From JAFDVL01 sp043736395 (lineage in GTDB: Bacteria > Acidobacteriota > Blastocatellia > RBC074), in contig JAYTCQ010000427.1 in assembly GCA_043736395.1 (NCBI GenBank), forward strand, positions 1 to 11,962: DNA of 11,962 nucleotides. Reading direction: 5' to 3'. The notes beneath the pieces are model-generated. The model had not been told where the DNA came from and made no database searches. It was given only the letters and a program-made list of their open reading frames with translations. Positions 1-7,145 of the stretch are shown piece after piece. Both the position numbers and the translations under genes were made by a program. The stretch's first letter is position 1. Each line of letters starts with the position of its first letter.

Positions 1-1096
1 CGATCTTGCAATCACGGTAAAATTTCTCGACCGGATATTCCTTCACGTAGCCGTATCCGCCAAACAAATTCACTGCCATCGAAGCGACTTCTTCAGCAAT
101 TTCAGACGAAAAAACTTTTGCCATCGCCGCTTGTTTGATGAACGGTTGCTTCGCTTCTTTCAAGCGGGCTGCGTTGTAAACCATCAAGCGGGCGGCTTCG
201 ATTTTTATGGCCATATCTGCCAACTGAAATTGGACGCCTTGAAATTCGCTGATGGATTTTCCGAATTGCGAACGCTCTTTGGTGTAAGCAATCGCCGCTT
301 CGTAGGCTCCCTGCGCCAGTCCAACCATCTGCGCAGCGATGCCGATGCGCCCTTCGTTCAAGGTCTCAATCGCAATTTTGTATCCCTTGCCGACTTCGCC
401 CAAGACATTCGCTTTCGGCACTTCGCAATTATCAAACAGCAATTCACACGTTGAAGAAGCGCGGATGCCGAGCTTGTCTTCTTTCTTGCCGACCGCGAAG
501 CCAGCGAAATCTTTTTCGACAATAAACGCGGTGATTCCCTTGTAGCCTTTGCTCAGATCAACGCTCGCAAAAACCAGAAAAATTCCGGCTTCTTTGCTAT
601 TGGAAATCCATAGTTTTCGACCATTCAAAAGATAATGATCGCCTTTGTCTTCGGCTTTGGTTTGTAAGGCAAACGCATCGGAGCCGGAAGCAGCTTCACT
701 GAGTGCATACGCGCCAACCGTATCAGTTGCCAGCCGTGGCAGGAATTTTTTCTTCTGCTCTTCGTTGCCATAATTGAGAAAAGCATTGCAGACGAGAGTA
801 TTGTTCACGTCTACGCACACGGCGACGGAGGCATCTACGCGGGCAAGTTCTTCAATCGCGAGACACGCCATAAAAAACGTGCCGCCAGAGCCGCCGTAAT
901 CTTCGGGAACCTCGATGCCCATCAAGCCCAGATCAAAGGCTTGCTTAATAATTTCAGGACGAATATGCGCTGTTTCGTCCATCTCATTGACGTACGGTTT
1001 AATCTCGGTTTCGGCGAATTGACGGACGACGCTGTGGGCGAACATTTGCTCTAATTCGCTCAGACTGGTGAGCGGGCTAATAAGTGCTTCTGACAT
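1..1096 (-). CDS. Acyl-CoA dehydrogenase, short/branched-chain type, C-terminus cut by window edge
   Basis: This FAD flavoenzyme would oxidise an acyl-CoA to the trans-2-enoyl-CoA in fatty-acid or branched-chain amino-acid breakdown, passing electrons to ETF. The 365 visible residues cover nearly the whole family length. An alpha-helical N-domain contains EVPEDYGGSGG near residue 62. The signature GAYALSEAASGSD (about 128-140) and the WIS motif (about 163-165) lie in the beta domain. The C-domain shows RSQFGKSISEFQGVQF (about 275-290) and FGGYGY (about 345-350). The window stops inside the YRDCKI stretch, just before the position where most short- and medium-chain members carry the catalytic Glu in a YEG-type motif, so that residue cannot be checked. 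The ATG at 1096 is preceded by a strong ribosome site, GAGGAAGGA, five bases away. Substrate chain length cannot be fixed from sequence; similarity to the SCAD/ACADSB group is by recognition. The family call is secure. Confidence 0.95.
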   Translation of the reverse strand, partial: MSEALISPLTSLSELEQMFAHSVVRQFAETEIKPYVNEMDETAHIRPEIIKQAFDLGLMGIEVPEDYGGSGGTFFMACLAIEELARVDASVAVCVDVNNTLVCNAFLNYGNEEQKKKFLPRLATDTVGAYALSEAASGSDAFALQTKAEDKGDHYLLNGRKLWISNSKEAGIFLVFASVDLSKGYKGITAFIVEKDFAGFAVGKKEDKLGIRASSTCELLFDNCEVPKANVLGEVGKGYKIAIETLNEGRIGIAAQMVGLAQGAYEAAIAYTKERSQFGKSISEFQGVQFQLADMAIKIEAARLMVYNAARLKEAKQPFIKQAAMAKVFSSEIAEEVASMAVNLFGGYGYVKEYPVEKFYRDCKI

Positions 1097-1150
1097 AAAA
1101 TTCCTTCCTCAAAATAGACTTCTTCAGCGAAAGTAAATGAACAATTTAGC

Positions 1151-1180
1151 ATCGTACCTTAGTCGGATCAGCTTTGCCAA
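1151..1180 (-). promoter_or_regulatory. Candidate sigma-70-type promoter for the acyl-CoA dehydrogenase
   Basis: Read on the minus strand there is TTGGCA (5 of 6 to TTGACA) at 1180-1175, an 18-base spacer, then TACGAT (4 of 6 to TATAAT) at 1156-1151. Transcription would start near 1144, giving a leader of about 47 bases to the ATG at 1096. It lies between the inverted repeat at 1194-1274 and the gene, which would let the dehydrogenase be expressed independently of the upstream hydrolase gene. Match by eye only. Confidence 0.4.
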
Positions 1181-1193
1181 ATTAACAAAAAAA

Positions 1194-1274
1194 GTCCAAC
1201 AAACTTCAGTTTGTTGCTGGTTTTCATCAGGGATACTCCTTTTGAAAATATCAACAAACTGAAGTTTGTTGGAC
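1194..1274. repeat. 23-bp perfect inverted repeat with palindromic arms (REP-doublet-like)
   Basis: Positions 1194-1216 and 1252-1274 are exact reverse complements, separated by 35 bases. Each arm is itself nearly palindromic: CAACAAACT, TC, AGTTTGTTG (1197-1216) forms a 9-bp stem with a 2-base centre. Two inverted copies of a small hairpin is the layout of REP doublets (BIMEs). It lies 28 bases beyond the stop of the minus-strand SGNH hydrolase, so it could end or protect that transcript. There is no strong T-run at its edge, so it is not a textbook intrinsic terminator. Confidence 0.85.
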
Positions 1275-1302
1275 GTTTCGCATTTGCCCTAATTTACTTC
1301 TT

Positions 1303-2064
1303 TTACTTCAACGCTTCTTGAATCGCCGCCTCAGCCAGCGGAGCCATCAACTTGTAGCCTTCCGCATTCGGATGCAATCCATCATTCGCGAGTTCCGCTT
1401 TCAGGAATCCTTTGTCATCCACGGATTTGCTGAAATAATCAAGGTACGTGTGACCGTTATCAGCGCAATATTTTTTCATCCATTCATTAAGCTTGAGAAT
1501 TTTTTCCGGTGGTCGCCCCGCCGTCTTTGGAGCTTTCGGATTGTAATCGTGAACGGGAAGAATTGAGGAGAAAACGAATTTGATGCCGTTTGCTTTGGCG
1601 ATTTCCGCCATCGAAGCGTAATTGTCCTGAATTTGCTCGAGCGTCATCGGGCCGGTATTTCCGGCGATGTCATTTGTGCCCGCGAGCAGGACTACAACTG
1701 TGGGTTTATGAGCTACCACGTCAGCGCGAAAACGCAGCAACATTTGTGGTGTCGTCTGCCCACTAATGCCGCGATTGACGTACGGTTTACCGGGAAAATA
1801 TTCCGCCAATTTCCAGCCATCCGTGATCGAATCGCCGTAAAACACTACACGGTTTTCATCTTTGGCAGGTGGAACCACTTCCGCATTTTTGTCATGGTAG
1901 CGTTTGAAATTTGCCCAGTCATTTAAGCGATTTTGCATATTATCAATGCGTTTTTTGAGGACTTCGGGTGAATCCGGATCGGGAGCTGGTGCAGGAGGTT
2001 GCGTTTGCGCGAAAGCGGTCATCGCAAACAATAAGGTAAAAGTGATGAGCAGTTTGATCTTCAT
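1303..2064 (-). CDS. Secreted SGNH/GDSL-family hydrolase (esterase/lipase-like)
   Basis: This is a serine esterase or acylhydrolase of the SGNH superfamily, close in look to the PAF-acetylhydrolase-like group, and probably acts outside the cytoplasm. A signal peptide covers about residues 1-20 (MKIKL, hydrophobic core, then AFAQ), followed by a Pro/Ala/Asp-rich linker (about 22-32). All four blocks are present: GDSITDGW with nucleophile Ser79; a Gly of the RGISGQ segment (99-102) for block II; GTND with Asn131; and DGLHP with Asp228 and His231. The length of 253 residues is normal. The ATG at 2064 follows AAGGA by about 8 bases. It shares a strand with the acyl-CoA dehydrogenase but is separated by 206 bases holding an inverted repeat and a candidate promoter, so an operon is doubtful. 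The substrate is unknown; candidates are acetylated carbohydrates, phospholipids or short esters. Confidence 0.92.
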   Translation of the reverse strand: MKIKLLITFTLLFAMTAFAQTQPPAPAPDPDSPEVLKKRIDNMQNRLNDWANFKRYHDKNAEVVPPAKDENRVVFYGDSITDGWKLAEYFPGKPYVNRGISGQTTPQMLLRFRADVVAHKPTVVVLLAGTNDIAGNTGPMTLEQIQDNYASMAEIAKANGIKFVFSSILPVHDYNPKAPKTAGRPPEKILKLNEWMKKYCADNGHTYLDYFSKSVDDKGFLKAELANDGLHPNAEGYKLMAPLAEAAIQEALK

Positions 2065-2209
2065 TGATGAATCCTTGTTGTGTTGAGTTAGAAGTTAGAA
2101 TTGCAAGCTTTTGCCAGCCAGGAAAAGCTACCACGAGTATTGAAAATTGGCGAGCGGCAGAAGTCTTAATTTTATCAGGCTGTGTTCTGGTGATTCCTTT
2201 GGCAATGCG

Positions 2210-2215
2210 TATAAT
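2210..2215 (+). promoter_or_regulatory. Candidate -10 element upstream of the acyl-CoA ligase
   Basis: A perfect TATAAT sits in the 242-base divergent gap. No good -35 lies 16 to 19 bases upstream, so it is a half-match. If used, the start would fall near 2222 and leave a leader of about 85 bases before the GTG at 2307. The rest of the gap (2065-2306) shows no other convincing element. Confidence 0.35.
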
Positions 2216-2306
2216 AGTGCTCAGAGTTTAAGCGTCCGCCTGACTCTTCATAAATCAAACCAAGCTCAAGCTTGAATTCCGAGCATCGCTTATTGGAGCC
2301 TCTACT

Positions 2307-3902
2307 GTGATTGTTCCGCTGAATGAATATGATTTTTTGAAACGTGCTGTGACGGTGTACGGCGACTGTGAAGCCGTCGTCTGCGGCGAGCATCGTTTCA
2401 CCTATAAACAATTCGAATCCCGCGTCAATCAATGGGCGAATATGTTGCGCAATCTTGGCGTCGAAAAAGGAGACCGCGTAGCCATCCTCTCGCAAAATTG
2501 TCATCGAATGCTCGAGGCATTTTTCGCCGCTCCGTTGCTCGGCACTATTTTGATGCCGCTGAATTTTCGACTGATTCCTGATGATTTCAATTACATCCTC
2601 AATCACGGCGAAGCCAAAGTTGTCATCGTCGAAGAAGGTCTCACGCACCTCATTGACGAGATTCGTGATGTCTTGCCGAGCGTGCAGTTTTTTTTAGTTG
2701 CCGGAGATAACAAAGAAATTCCTGAAGGCTGGCTGGATTATGAAACAGCGATGGCGAGAACTTCTGATGAAGCTCCGACGCCCGCCGTGATTGATGAAAA
2801 CGAAACTTCGGCGTTGTTGTATACGTCAGGAACTACAGGTCGTCCGAAAGGCGTCATGCTCACGCATCGCAATTTGTATTTGAACGCGATGAATTCGATC
2901 ATCGAATTTGGACTGCGCGATGCGGATGTGTATTTGCATACGCTGGCGATGTTTCATTGCAACGGATGGGGCTTGCCGTACGCGGTCACAGGCGTCGGCG
3001 GAAAACATGTCGTCGTCAAAAAATATGAACCTGCGGCGTTTTTTGGATTGGCGACCGAAGAAAAAATGTCATTAGCGTGTATGCCTCCAACAATGATTAA
3101 TCTGGCGTTAAATCATCCAATAAGTCACAACTTGCCGGAAGATTTTCCGCGCAATGCTCGTGTCGGAACAGCGGGTTCAGCGCCGCCAATGGCATTGATT
3201 AAAGGGATGCAGGAACGTTTGGGATGGCAGGTAATTCAGATTTACGGACTGACCGAAACTTCGCCGTTCCTGACTGTTTCCAAAGTCAAACCGCACATGC
3301 AGGATTGGTCAACTGATGAAAAATATCGGATGCAAACGCGCACGGGTTACCCGATGCTTGGCGTAGATATTCGCATTGTAGATGAACACAACATTGACGT
3401 TCCAAATGATGGTCAATCCGTCGGCGAAGTCATCGCCCGCAGCAATGTTGTGATGGCGGGGTATTGGCGACAACAGGACGCGACGGACGCGGTGATTGTG
3501 GATGGATATTTTCACTCCGGCGATATGGCAAACCACGACCACGAAGGTACAATTGAAGTCGTAGACCGCAAGAAAGATTTGATTATTTCCGGCGGCGAAA
3601 ATGTTTCTTCGATTGAAATTGAAGGGATGCTTTACAAACACCCAAGCGTGCTCGAAGCCGCATGTATCGCTGTCCCTGATGAAAAATGGGGCGAAGCTCC
3701 GGGCGCGATTGTCGTTTTGAAATCCGGCGAAACCGCTTCTGAAGCTGACCTGATCGAATTCTGTCGCGCCCACATGGCGCATTTCAAATGTCCGCGTTCG
3801 ATATATTTTATGGATGCTTTGCCGCGTACGGCGACGGGCAAAATTCAGAAAAATGTTTTGCGCGATAAATTCTGGCAAGGGCGAACCAAACGCGTGAATT
3901 AA
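2307..3902 (+). CDS. AMP-forming fatty acyl-CoA synthetase (ligase)
   Basis: The enzyme activates a carboxylic acid with ATP to an acyl-adenylate and transfers it to CoA. It belongs to the ANL superfamily and looks like the medium- to long-chain FadD/AlkK type. The ANL motifs occur in order: the phosphate-binding loop YTSGTTGRPKG (172-182), YGLTET (313-318), YFHSGD (401-406), the hinge region DRKKDLIISGGEN (about 420-432), and PRTATGKIQK with the C-domain catalytic lysine at 512. The length of 531 residues is full for the family and no signal peptide is seen, so it is cytoplasmic. The start is GTG at 2307, supported by GGAG at 2295-2298 with an 8-base spacing; the protein then begins MIVPLNEYDFLKRA, typical of the family N-terminus. 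The acyl-CoA dehydrogenase nearby suggests fatty-acid catabolism, though the two are not co-transcribed. The exact acyl substrate is not readable. Confidence 0.95.
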   Translation: MIVPLNEYDFLKRAVTVYGDCEAVVCGEHRFTYKQFESRVNQWANMLRNLGVEKGDRVAILSQNCHRMLEAFFAAPLLGTILMPLNFRLIPDDFNYILNHGEAKVVIVEEGLTHLIDEIRDVLPSVQFFLVAGDNKEIPEGWLDYETAMARTSDEAPTPAVIDENETSALLYTSGTTGRPKGVMLTHRNLYLNAMNSIIEFGLRDADVYLHTLAMFHCNGWGLPYAVTGVGGKHVVVKKYEPAAFFGLATEEKMSLACMPPTMINLALNHPISHNLPEDFPRNARVGTAGSAPPMALIKGMQERLGWQVIQIYGLTETSPFLTVSKVKPHMQDWSTDEKYRMQTRTGYPMLGVDIRIVDEHNIDVPNDGQSVGEVIARSNVVMAGYWRQQDATDAVIVDGYFHSGDMANHDHEGTIEVVDRKKDLIISGGENVSSIEIEGMLYKHPSVLEAACIAVPDEKWGEAPGAIVVLKSGETASEADLIEFCRAHMAHFKCPRSIYFMDALPRTATGKIQKNVLRDKFWQGRTKRVN

Positions 3903-3909
3903 CCGCCAA

Positions 3910-4003
3910 AGGTACGATAGGCGTCCCCGCCTGTCGTGTGTGGCAATCAAATTCACAACGATGAAACCAATCTTTTCGACAGGCGGGGACGCCTATCGTA
4001 CCT
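3910..4003. repeat. 27-bp perfect inverted repeat with hairpin arms (REP-doublet-like)
   Basis: Positions 3910-3936 and 3977-4003 are exact reverse complements with a 40-base spacer. Each arm can fold alone: CGATAGGCG (3915-3923), loop TCCC, CGCCTGTCG (3928-3936), a 9-bp stem with one G-T pair. The arms are more GC-rich than the flanking sequence. The left arm starts 8 bases after the acyl-CoA ligase stop, and the right arm ends directly before the ribosome site of the beta-helix lipoprotein. In RNA the folded right arm would lie against that ribosome site, so an effect on translation is possible, as is a role in ending or protecting the upstream message. Confidence 0.9.
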
Positions 4004-4014
4004 AAAGGAACTCT

Positions 4015-5268
4015 ATGAACAAATCCATCATCGCATTACTCGCAATCACGATTTTCATCAGTGCTTGCTCTTCGACCAACACGCAAACTGCTTCAACGAC
4101 TTCTCCACAAGACTTCGCCAAAAAATTGCAGGAAGACTTGATCAAAGCCAAACCCGGCAGCGTGATTGAAATTCCGGAAGGAAAATTCAAATTCGAAAAA
4201 ACGCTTTCGCTCAATGTTTCCAAGGTCACGATTCGCGGCAAAGGAATTGACAAAACAATTTTGTCCTTCACCGGACAATCAAAAGGCTCTGCCGGAATGA
4301 TGGTCAAAGCGGATGATTTTGTTATCGAAGATTTAGCCATCGAAGACGCGGCGGGGGACGCGTTAAAAGTCGAAAACAGTACCAACGTCACAATGCGACG
4401 CGTACGTGTTGAATGGATGGGCGGTCCGAAAGAAACAAATGGTCCGTACGGTTTATATCCCGTCACTTGCAAAAATGTATTGATCGAAGACTGCGTAGCC
4501 ATTGCCGCTTCGGACGCAGGAATTTACGTCGGGCAATCTGACAACGTCATCATGCGTCGCAATCATGCCGAGAAAAATGTTGCGGGAATTGAAATTGAAA
4601 ACACGAAAAATGCTGACGTGTACGAAAACACTGCGACGAATAATACGGGTGGAATCATGGCGTTCAACCTGCCTGATTTGCCTGCACAAGGCGGGACGAA
4701 TGTGCGCATCTACAACAACAAAATTTTCAGCAATAATCAGCCGAACTTTGCGCCTTCCAGCCAAATCGTAGCCGGACTTCCATCTGGTACGGGCATCCTT
4801 GTGATGGCAATTAAGAACGTCGAAATTTTCAAAAATTCGATCAAAGATAACAATACGACGAACATCAATATCGTGCGTTTTTCAGGCAAAGATGATGAAA
4901 AAACTAAAGCGCAAAATTACAATCCGTACACGGCTGGCGTTTACGTTCACGACAATGAAATTTCAGGTGGCGGAGCTAGTCCCGATGTGCGCTTGCCCAA
5001 GATTGCAGCACTCGCAAAGGCAACGGGCGGGAAGTTCACAGACATTTTGTATGACGGTGTGATTGAACCGAAAGACGGCAAACCCGGCACTACGGCAGAC
5101 GCGAAAATCTGCCTGGAAAATAATGGCGCGATTACATTTTTGAATTACGATGCGGGCAATGGTTTTAAGAAAATGGTAAAAGATGTGAACGCGTATAAAT
5201 GTTTGCTGCCAGCACTTGCGGCGATTGCCATGCCGAACGCAGGAGCAAAAACCGGAGGAGGAATGTAA
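4015..5268 (+). CDS. Parallel beta-helix lipoprotein, partner of the diheme cytochrome (TIGR03805-like)
   Basis: This exported lipoprotein is predicted to fold as a right-handed parallel beta-helix. The N-terminus has two hydrophilic residues plus a lysine, a hydrophobic core and the lipobox ISAC with the lipid-bearing Cys18, followed by a Ser/Thr/Gln-rich tether to about residue 30. Turns repeat from about 50 to 320 with the usual pattern of short strands and Asn ladders: VTIRGKGIDKTIL, VIEDLAIEDAAGDALKVENS, VLIEDCVAIAASDAGIYVGQS, IMRRNHAEKNVAGIEIENT and IEIFKNS-like steps. The C-terminal part (about 340-400) is less repetitive and has two cysteines (366, 396). The ATG at 4015 follows AAGGA by 5 bases. 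Its TAA overlaps the next gene's ATG as TAATG. The family is known to pair with the cytochrome family encoded next. Some beta-helix proteins bind or cleave polysaccharide, but no catalytic residues can be assigned here. Confidence 0.88.
   Translation: MNKSIIALLAITIFISACSSTNTQTASTTSPQDFAKKLQEDLIKAKPGSVIEIPEGKFKFEKTLSLNVSKVTIRGKGIDKTILSFTGQSKGSAGMMVKADDFVIEDLAIEDAAGDALKVENSTNVTMRRVRVEWMGGPKETNGPYGLYPVTCKNVLIEDCVAIAASDAGIYVGQSDNVIMRRNHAEKNVAGIEIENTKNADVYENTATNNTGGIMAFNLPDLPAQGGTNVRIYNNKIFSNNQPNFAPSSQIVAGLPSGTGILVMAIKNVEIFKNSIKDNNTTNINIVRFSGKDDEKTKAQNYNPYTAGVYVHDNEISGGGASPDVRLPKIAALAKATGGKFTDILYDGVIEPKDGKPGTTADAKICLENNGAITFLNYDAGNGFKKMVKDVNAYKCLLPALAAIAMPNAGAKTGGGM
5254..5261 (+). promoter_or_regulatory. 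Ribosome binding site fixing the cytochrome start at 5268
   Basis: GGAGGAGG lies inside the last codons of the beta-helix gene, 6 bases before the ATG at 5268. It selects that ATG over an in-frame ATG at 5199, which has no such site and would put an extra hydrophilic stretch in front of the signal peptide. Confidence 0.85.
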
Positions 5269-6329
5269 TGAAGCTTCGTCGTTTTAAGCTTCTTATTTTA
5301 CTGTTTTGTGTCACTGTCGGTTCATTAAGTTGCGGAAGGTTTTTCGGCTCAGGCGTTCGCTCTTTTGTGGCGGAGCCGTTCCCCGAAAAACTTTCCGAGT
5401 GGCGGTTATTTTTGACTGGCATTACACCAAATAAAAGTGTCGTGCCTTACGATTTGAATACGCCGTTGTTTTCAGATTACGCCAATAAATACCGCATAAT
5501 TTGGATGCCCGAAGGTACAGCGGCAACCTACAAAAACGATGACGTGTTCGATTTTCCTGTCGGCACAGTCATCACGAAAACGTTTGCGTTTCCGGCTGGC
5601 GAAGGGAAAGAAAAATTAGTCGAAACACGCTTGTTGGTGCATACCGCAGAAGGTTGGAAAGGATTGCCCTACGTTTGGAACGAAGCACAAACTGATGCAA
5701 CTTTGGAACTGGCGGCGAATCCGCAGCAAATTTCTTTTACCAATTCGGAAGGCAAAAAATTTGATTTCAATTACAGCATTCCAAACGCTAACGAATGCAT
5801 TCATTGCCACGAAAATCAAAAAGTTTTGATGCCGATTGGGCCGAAAGCGCGGAACCTGAATCGTGAATACGACTACGCCGACGGCAAAGCGAATCAGCTC
5901 GCATATTTGACGAAAGTCGGTTATCTAAAAGACGCGCCTGCGCCGGAGCAAGCACCGAAAATTCCGGTGTGGAATGATCCGGCTACGGGTTCACTCGACG
6001 CCCGCGCACGTGCTTACCTTGATAACAACTGCGCACATTGCCATCGCAGCGTAGGCGTAGCGGGCTACACGGCATTTCTTTTAGATTACAACGAAACTGA
6101 TCTACGCAAATTAGGTTTTTGTAAGCTGCCGAATTCCGCAGGATTCACCGGCAATCGCCCTTTTGATATTGTGCCAGGCAGCCCGAACGAATCTATTTTG
6201 CTCTATCGCATGCAATCGCTACGAGCCAAAGAAATGATGCCGGAAATCGGGCGGAGCGTGCTTCACGAAGAAGGCATCGCACTGGTACGCGAATGGCTGG
6301 CTTCACTGAAAGGTGGTTGTGTGCAGTAA
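5268..6329 (+). CDS. SO2930-family diheme c-type cytochrome lipoprotein (TIGR03806-like)
   Basis: This is an exported cytochrome c with two covalent haems, probably anchored by lipid. From the ATG at 5268 the product is 353 residues. It starts with KLRRFK, a hydrophobic core and the lipobox SLSC (lipid Cys22). The N-terminal half carries YDLNTPLFSDYANKYRIIW (about 61-79) and FPVGTVITKTFAFP, which I recognise from this family. Haem sites are CIHCH (177-181) and CAHCH (255-259). EMMPEIGR (322-329) offers a distal methionine ligand of the kind seen in PSCyt-like domains. Cys275 and Cys352 are additional single cysteines. Stop and start overlap by one base with the beta-helix gene, so the two are almost certainly co-translated and functionally linked. 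Redox partner and substrate are unknown. Starting at 5199 instead would add a third, false CxxCH. Confidence 0.9.
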   Translation: MKLRRFKLLILLFCVTVGSLSCGRFFGSGVRSFVAEPFPEKLSEWRLFLTGITPNKSVVPYDLNTPLFSDYANKYRIIWMPEGTAATYKNDDVFDFPVGTVITKTFAFPAGEGKEKLVETRLLVHTAEGWKGLPYVWNEAQTDATLELAANPQQISFTNSEGKKFDFNYSIPNANECIHCHENQKVLMPIGPKARNLNREYDYADGKANQLAYLTKVGYLKDAPAPEQAPKIPVWNDPATGSLDARARAYLDNNCAHCHRSVGVAGYTAFLLDYNETDLRKLGFCKLPNSAGFTGNRPFDIVPGSPNESILLYRMQSLRAKEMMPEIGRSVLHEEGIALVREWLASLKGGCVQ

Positions 6330-6338
6330 TTGATGTGA

Positions 6339-6433
6339 AGAGAAGACGGTAGACAGTAGTCAGTAGTTATCTGTTTCGACGAAACAGGTTACGCACAATA
6401 GTTTCCTACTGACTACCGTCTACCGTCTTCTCT
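6339..6433. repeat. 28-bp inverted repeat (one mismatch) built from heptamer units
   Basis: Positions 6339-6366 and 6406-6433 pair as reverse complements with a single mismatch, around a 39-base spacer. Each arm is a short run of related heptamers of the form RGTAGWC (GGTAGAC, AGTAGTC, AGTAG). The spacer contains another small hairpin, CTGTTTCG and CGAAACAG (6371-6387). The element begins 10 bases after the cytochrome stop and ends 21 bases before the next gene. It may end or protect the lipoprotein-pair transcript. There is no clear T-run. Confidence 0.85.
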
Positions 6434-6454
6434 CTTCCGTCTACATTTTTCGCT

Positions 6455-7084
6455 ATGTTTAGTTCCCCAACACTTGAACCAATTCCCTACCCGCCTCCAC
6501 CGTGGAATTTGTCAGGACAATCATGGCTCGGATTTTTTCGGGTTGATAAATCTCCAGATTTGCCTGACGGGTACAGTCATTTTTTAGCTTCACGCTATGT
6601 CGCGGTTTCGATGATTCGGTATTTATCCGGCACGCTGCAATACGATGAGTTGATCGTTGGTTCAATGGTTTTGCATCGCGGACGCTTCGGATTGTTCGTT
6701 CATCACATTTGGGTAGACGATCTCGCTTCGTTGTGGGGCGGACGAAAAATCTGGGGATTGAATAAACAAATGGCGGTGTTCGCGCGGGAGAAAAATATTG
6801 TCAAAGTCAGCGATGCCGATGGATTAATTCTTGCACTGGAAGTCAATCAGGAAAATGCGATTCTGCCTGCGCTGCCAATGCCGATGCCGAGCTTTGGGCA
6901 GCTTGACGGAAAATCATTATTTACTACCGGAAAAATTAAAGCGCGCTTAGGAAAAGCCGGGATGCGCATCAAAGACAGCACTGATCGTTTCGGATTTCAG
7001 CTTGCCGAACGGCCAATATTTTCAGTTGCAGGCAAGCCGTTTTCAATGACCTTCGTCCCTCCCAAAATCTTAGCCTCGAATTGA
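6455..7084 (+). CDS. Acetoacetate decarboxylase-fold protein (ADC-like superfamily)
   Basis: At 209 residues it has the size and sequence feel of the acetoacetate decarboxylase superfamily. The N-terminus gives PYPPPPWNLSGQSWLGFFRV (about 11-30), followed by YDELIVG (63-69), VHHIWVDDLASLWGGRKIWG (about 82-101) and a C-terminal RPIFSVAGKPFSMTF (about 186-200). Lys104 in GRKIWGLNKQ aligns with the Schiff-base lysine of clostridial ADC, but the following lysine of the usual KK pair is Gln105. True acetoacetate decarboxylase activity is therefore uncertain; related proteins do other Schiff-base or ligand-binding chemistry. No signal peptide is seen, so it is cytoplasmic. No Shine-Dalgarno precedes the ATG at 6455, which is taken because it opens the frame and precedes the conserved PPPW segment. 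The FAD oxidoreductase follows after 61 bases and may be co-transcribed. Confidence 0.8.
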   Translation: MFSSPTLEPIPYPPPPWNLSGQSWLGFFRVDKSPDLPDGYSHFLASRYVAVSMIRYLSGTLQYDELIVGSMVLHRGRFGLFVHHIWVDDLASLWGGRKIWGLNKQMAVFAREKNIVKVSDADGLILALEVNQENAILPALPMPMPSFGQLDGKSLFTTGKIKARLGKAGMRIKDSTDRFGFQLAERPIFSVAGKPFSMTFVPPKILASN

Positions 7085-7145
7085 ATCCACTATCATTTCG
7101 TGTTACTTCCTTAATAATAATTGAATAAGTTTTTCAGGAGAATTT

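Noticed and set aside
131..545. Plus-strand short open frames over the left end of the window.
   Set aside because: They are antisense to the clearly conserved acyl-CoA dehydrogenase on the minus strand.
2102..2116. Minus-strand TGGCAAAAGCTTGCA upstream of the SGNH hydrolase, resembling a sigma-54 site.
   Set aside because: GG and GC are separated by 9 bases, not 10, a spacing that normally abolishes sigma-54 use.
3309..3956. Minus-strand open frame opposite the acyl-CoA ligase C-terminus.
   Set aside because: It lies opposite a fully conserved enzyme domain and shows no family features; a shadow frame.
5199..5267. An upstream in-frame extension of the cytochrome gene adding a third CxxCH (CGDCH).
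   Set aside because: The stretch is the other frame of the beta-helix gene end. The ATG at 5268 has a strong GGAGGAGG site and opens directly into a lipoprotein signal peptide, so the extra haem motif is an artefact.
1194..6433. CRISPR-like or retron-like interpretation of the repeats.
   Set aside because: The repeats differ from each other, are inverted and lie singly between genes; there are no spacers in array and no cas or reverse transcriptase gene.
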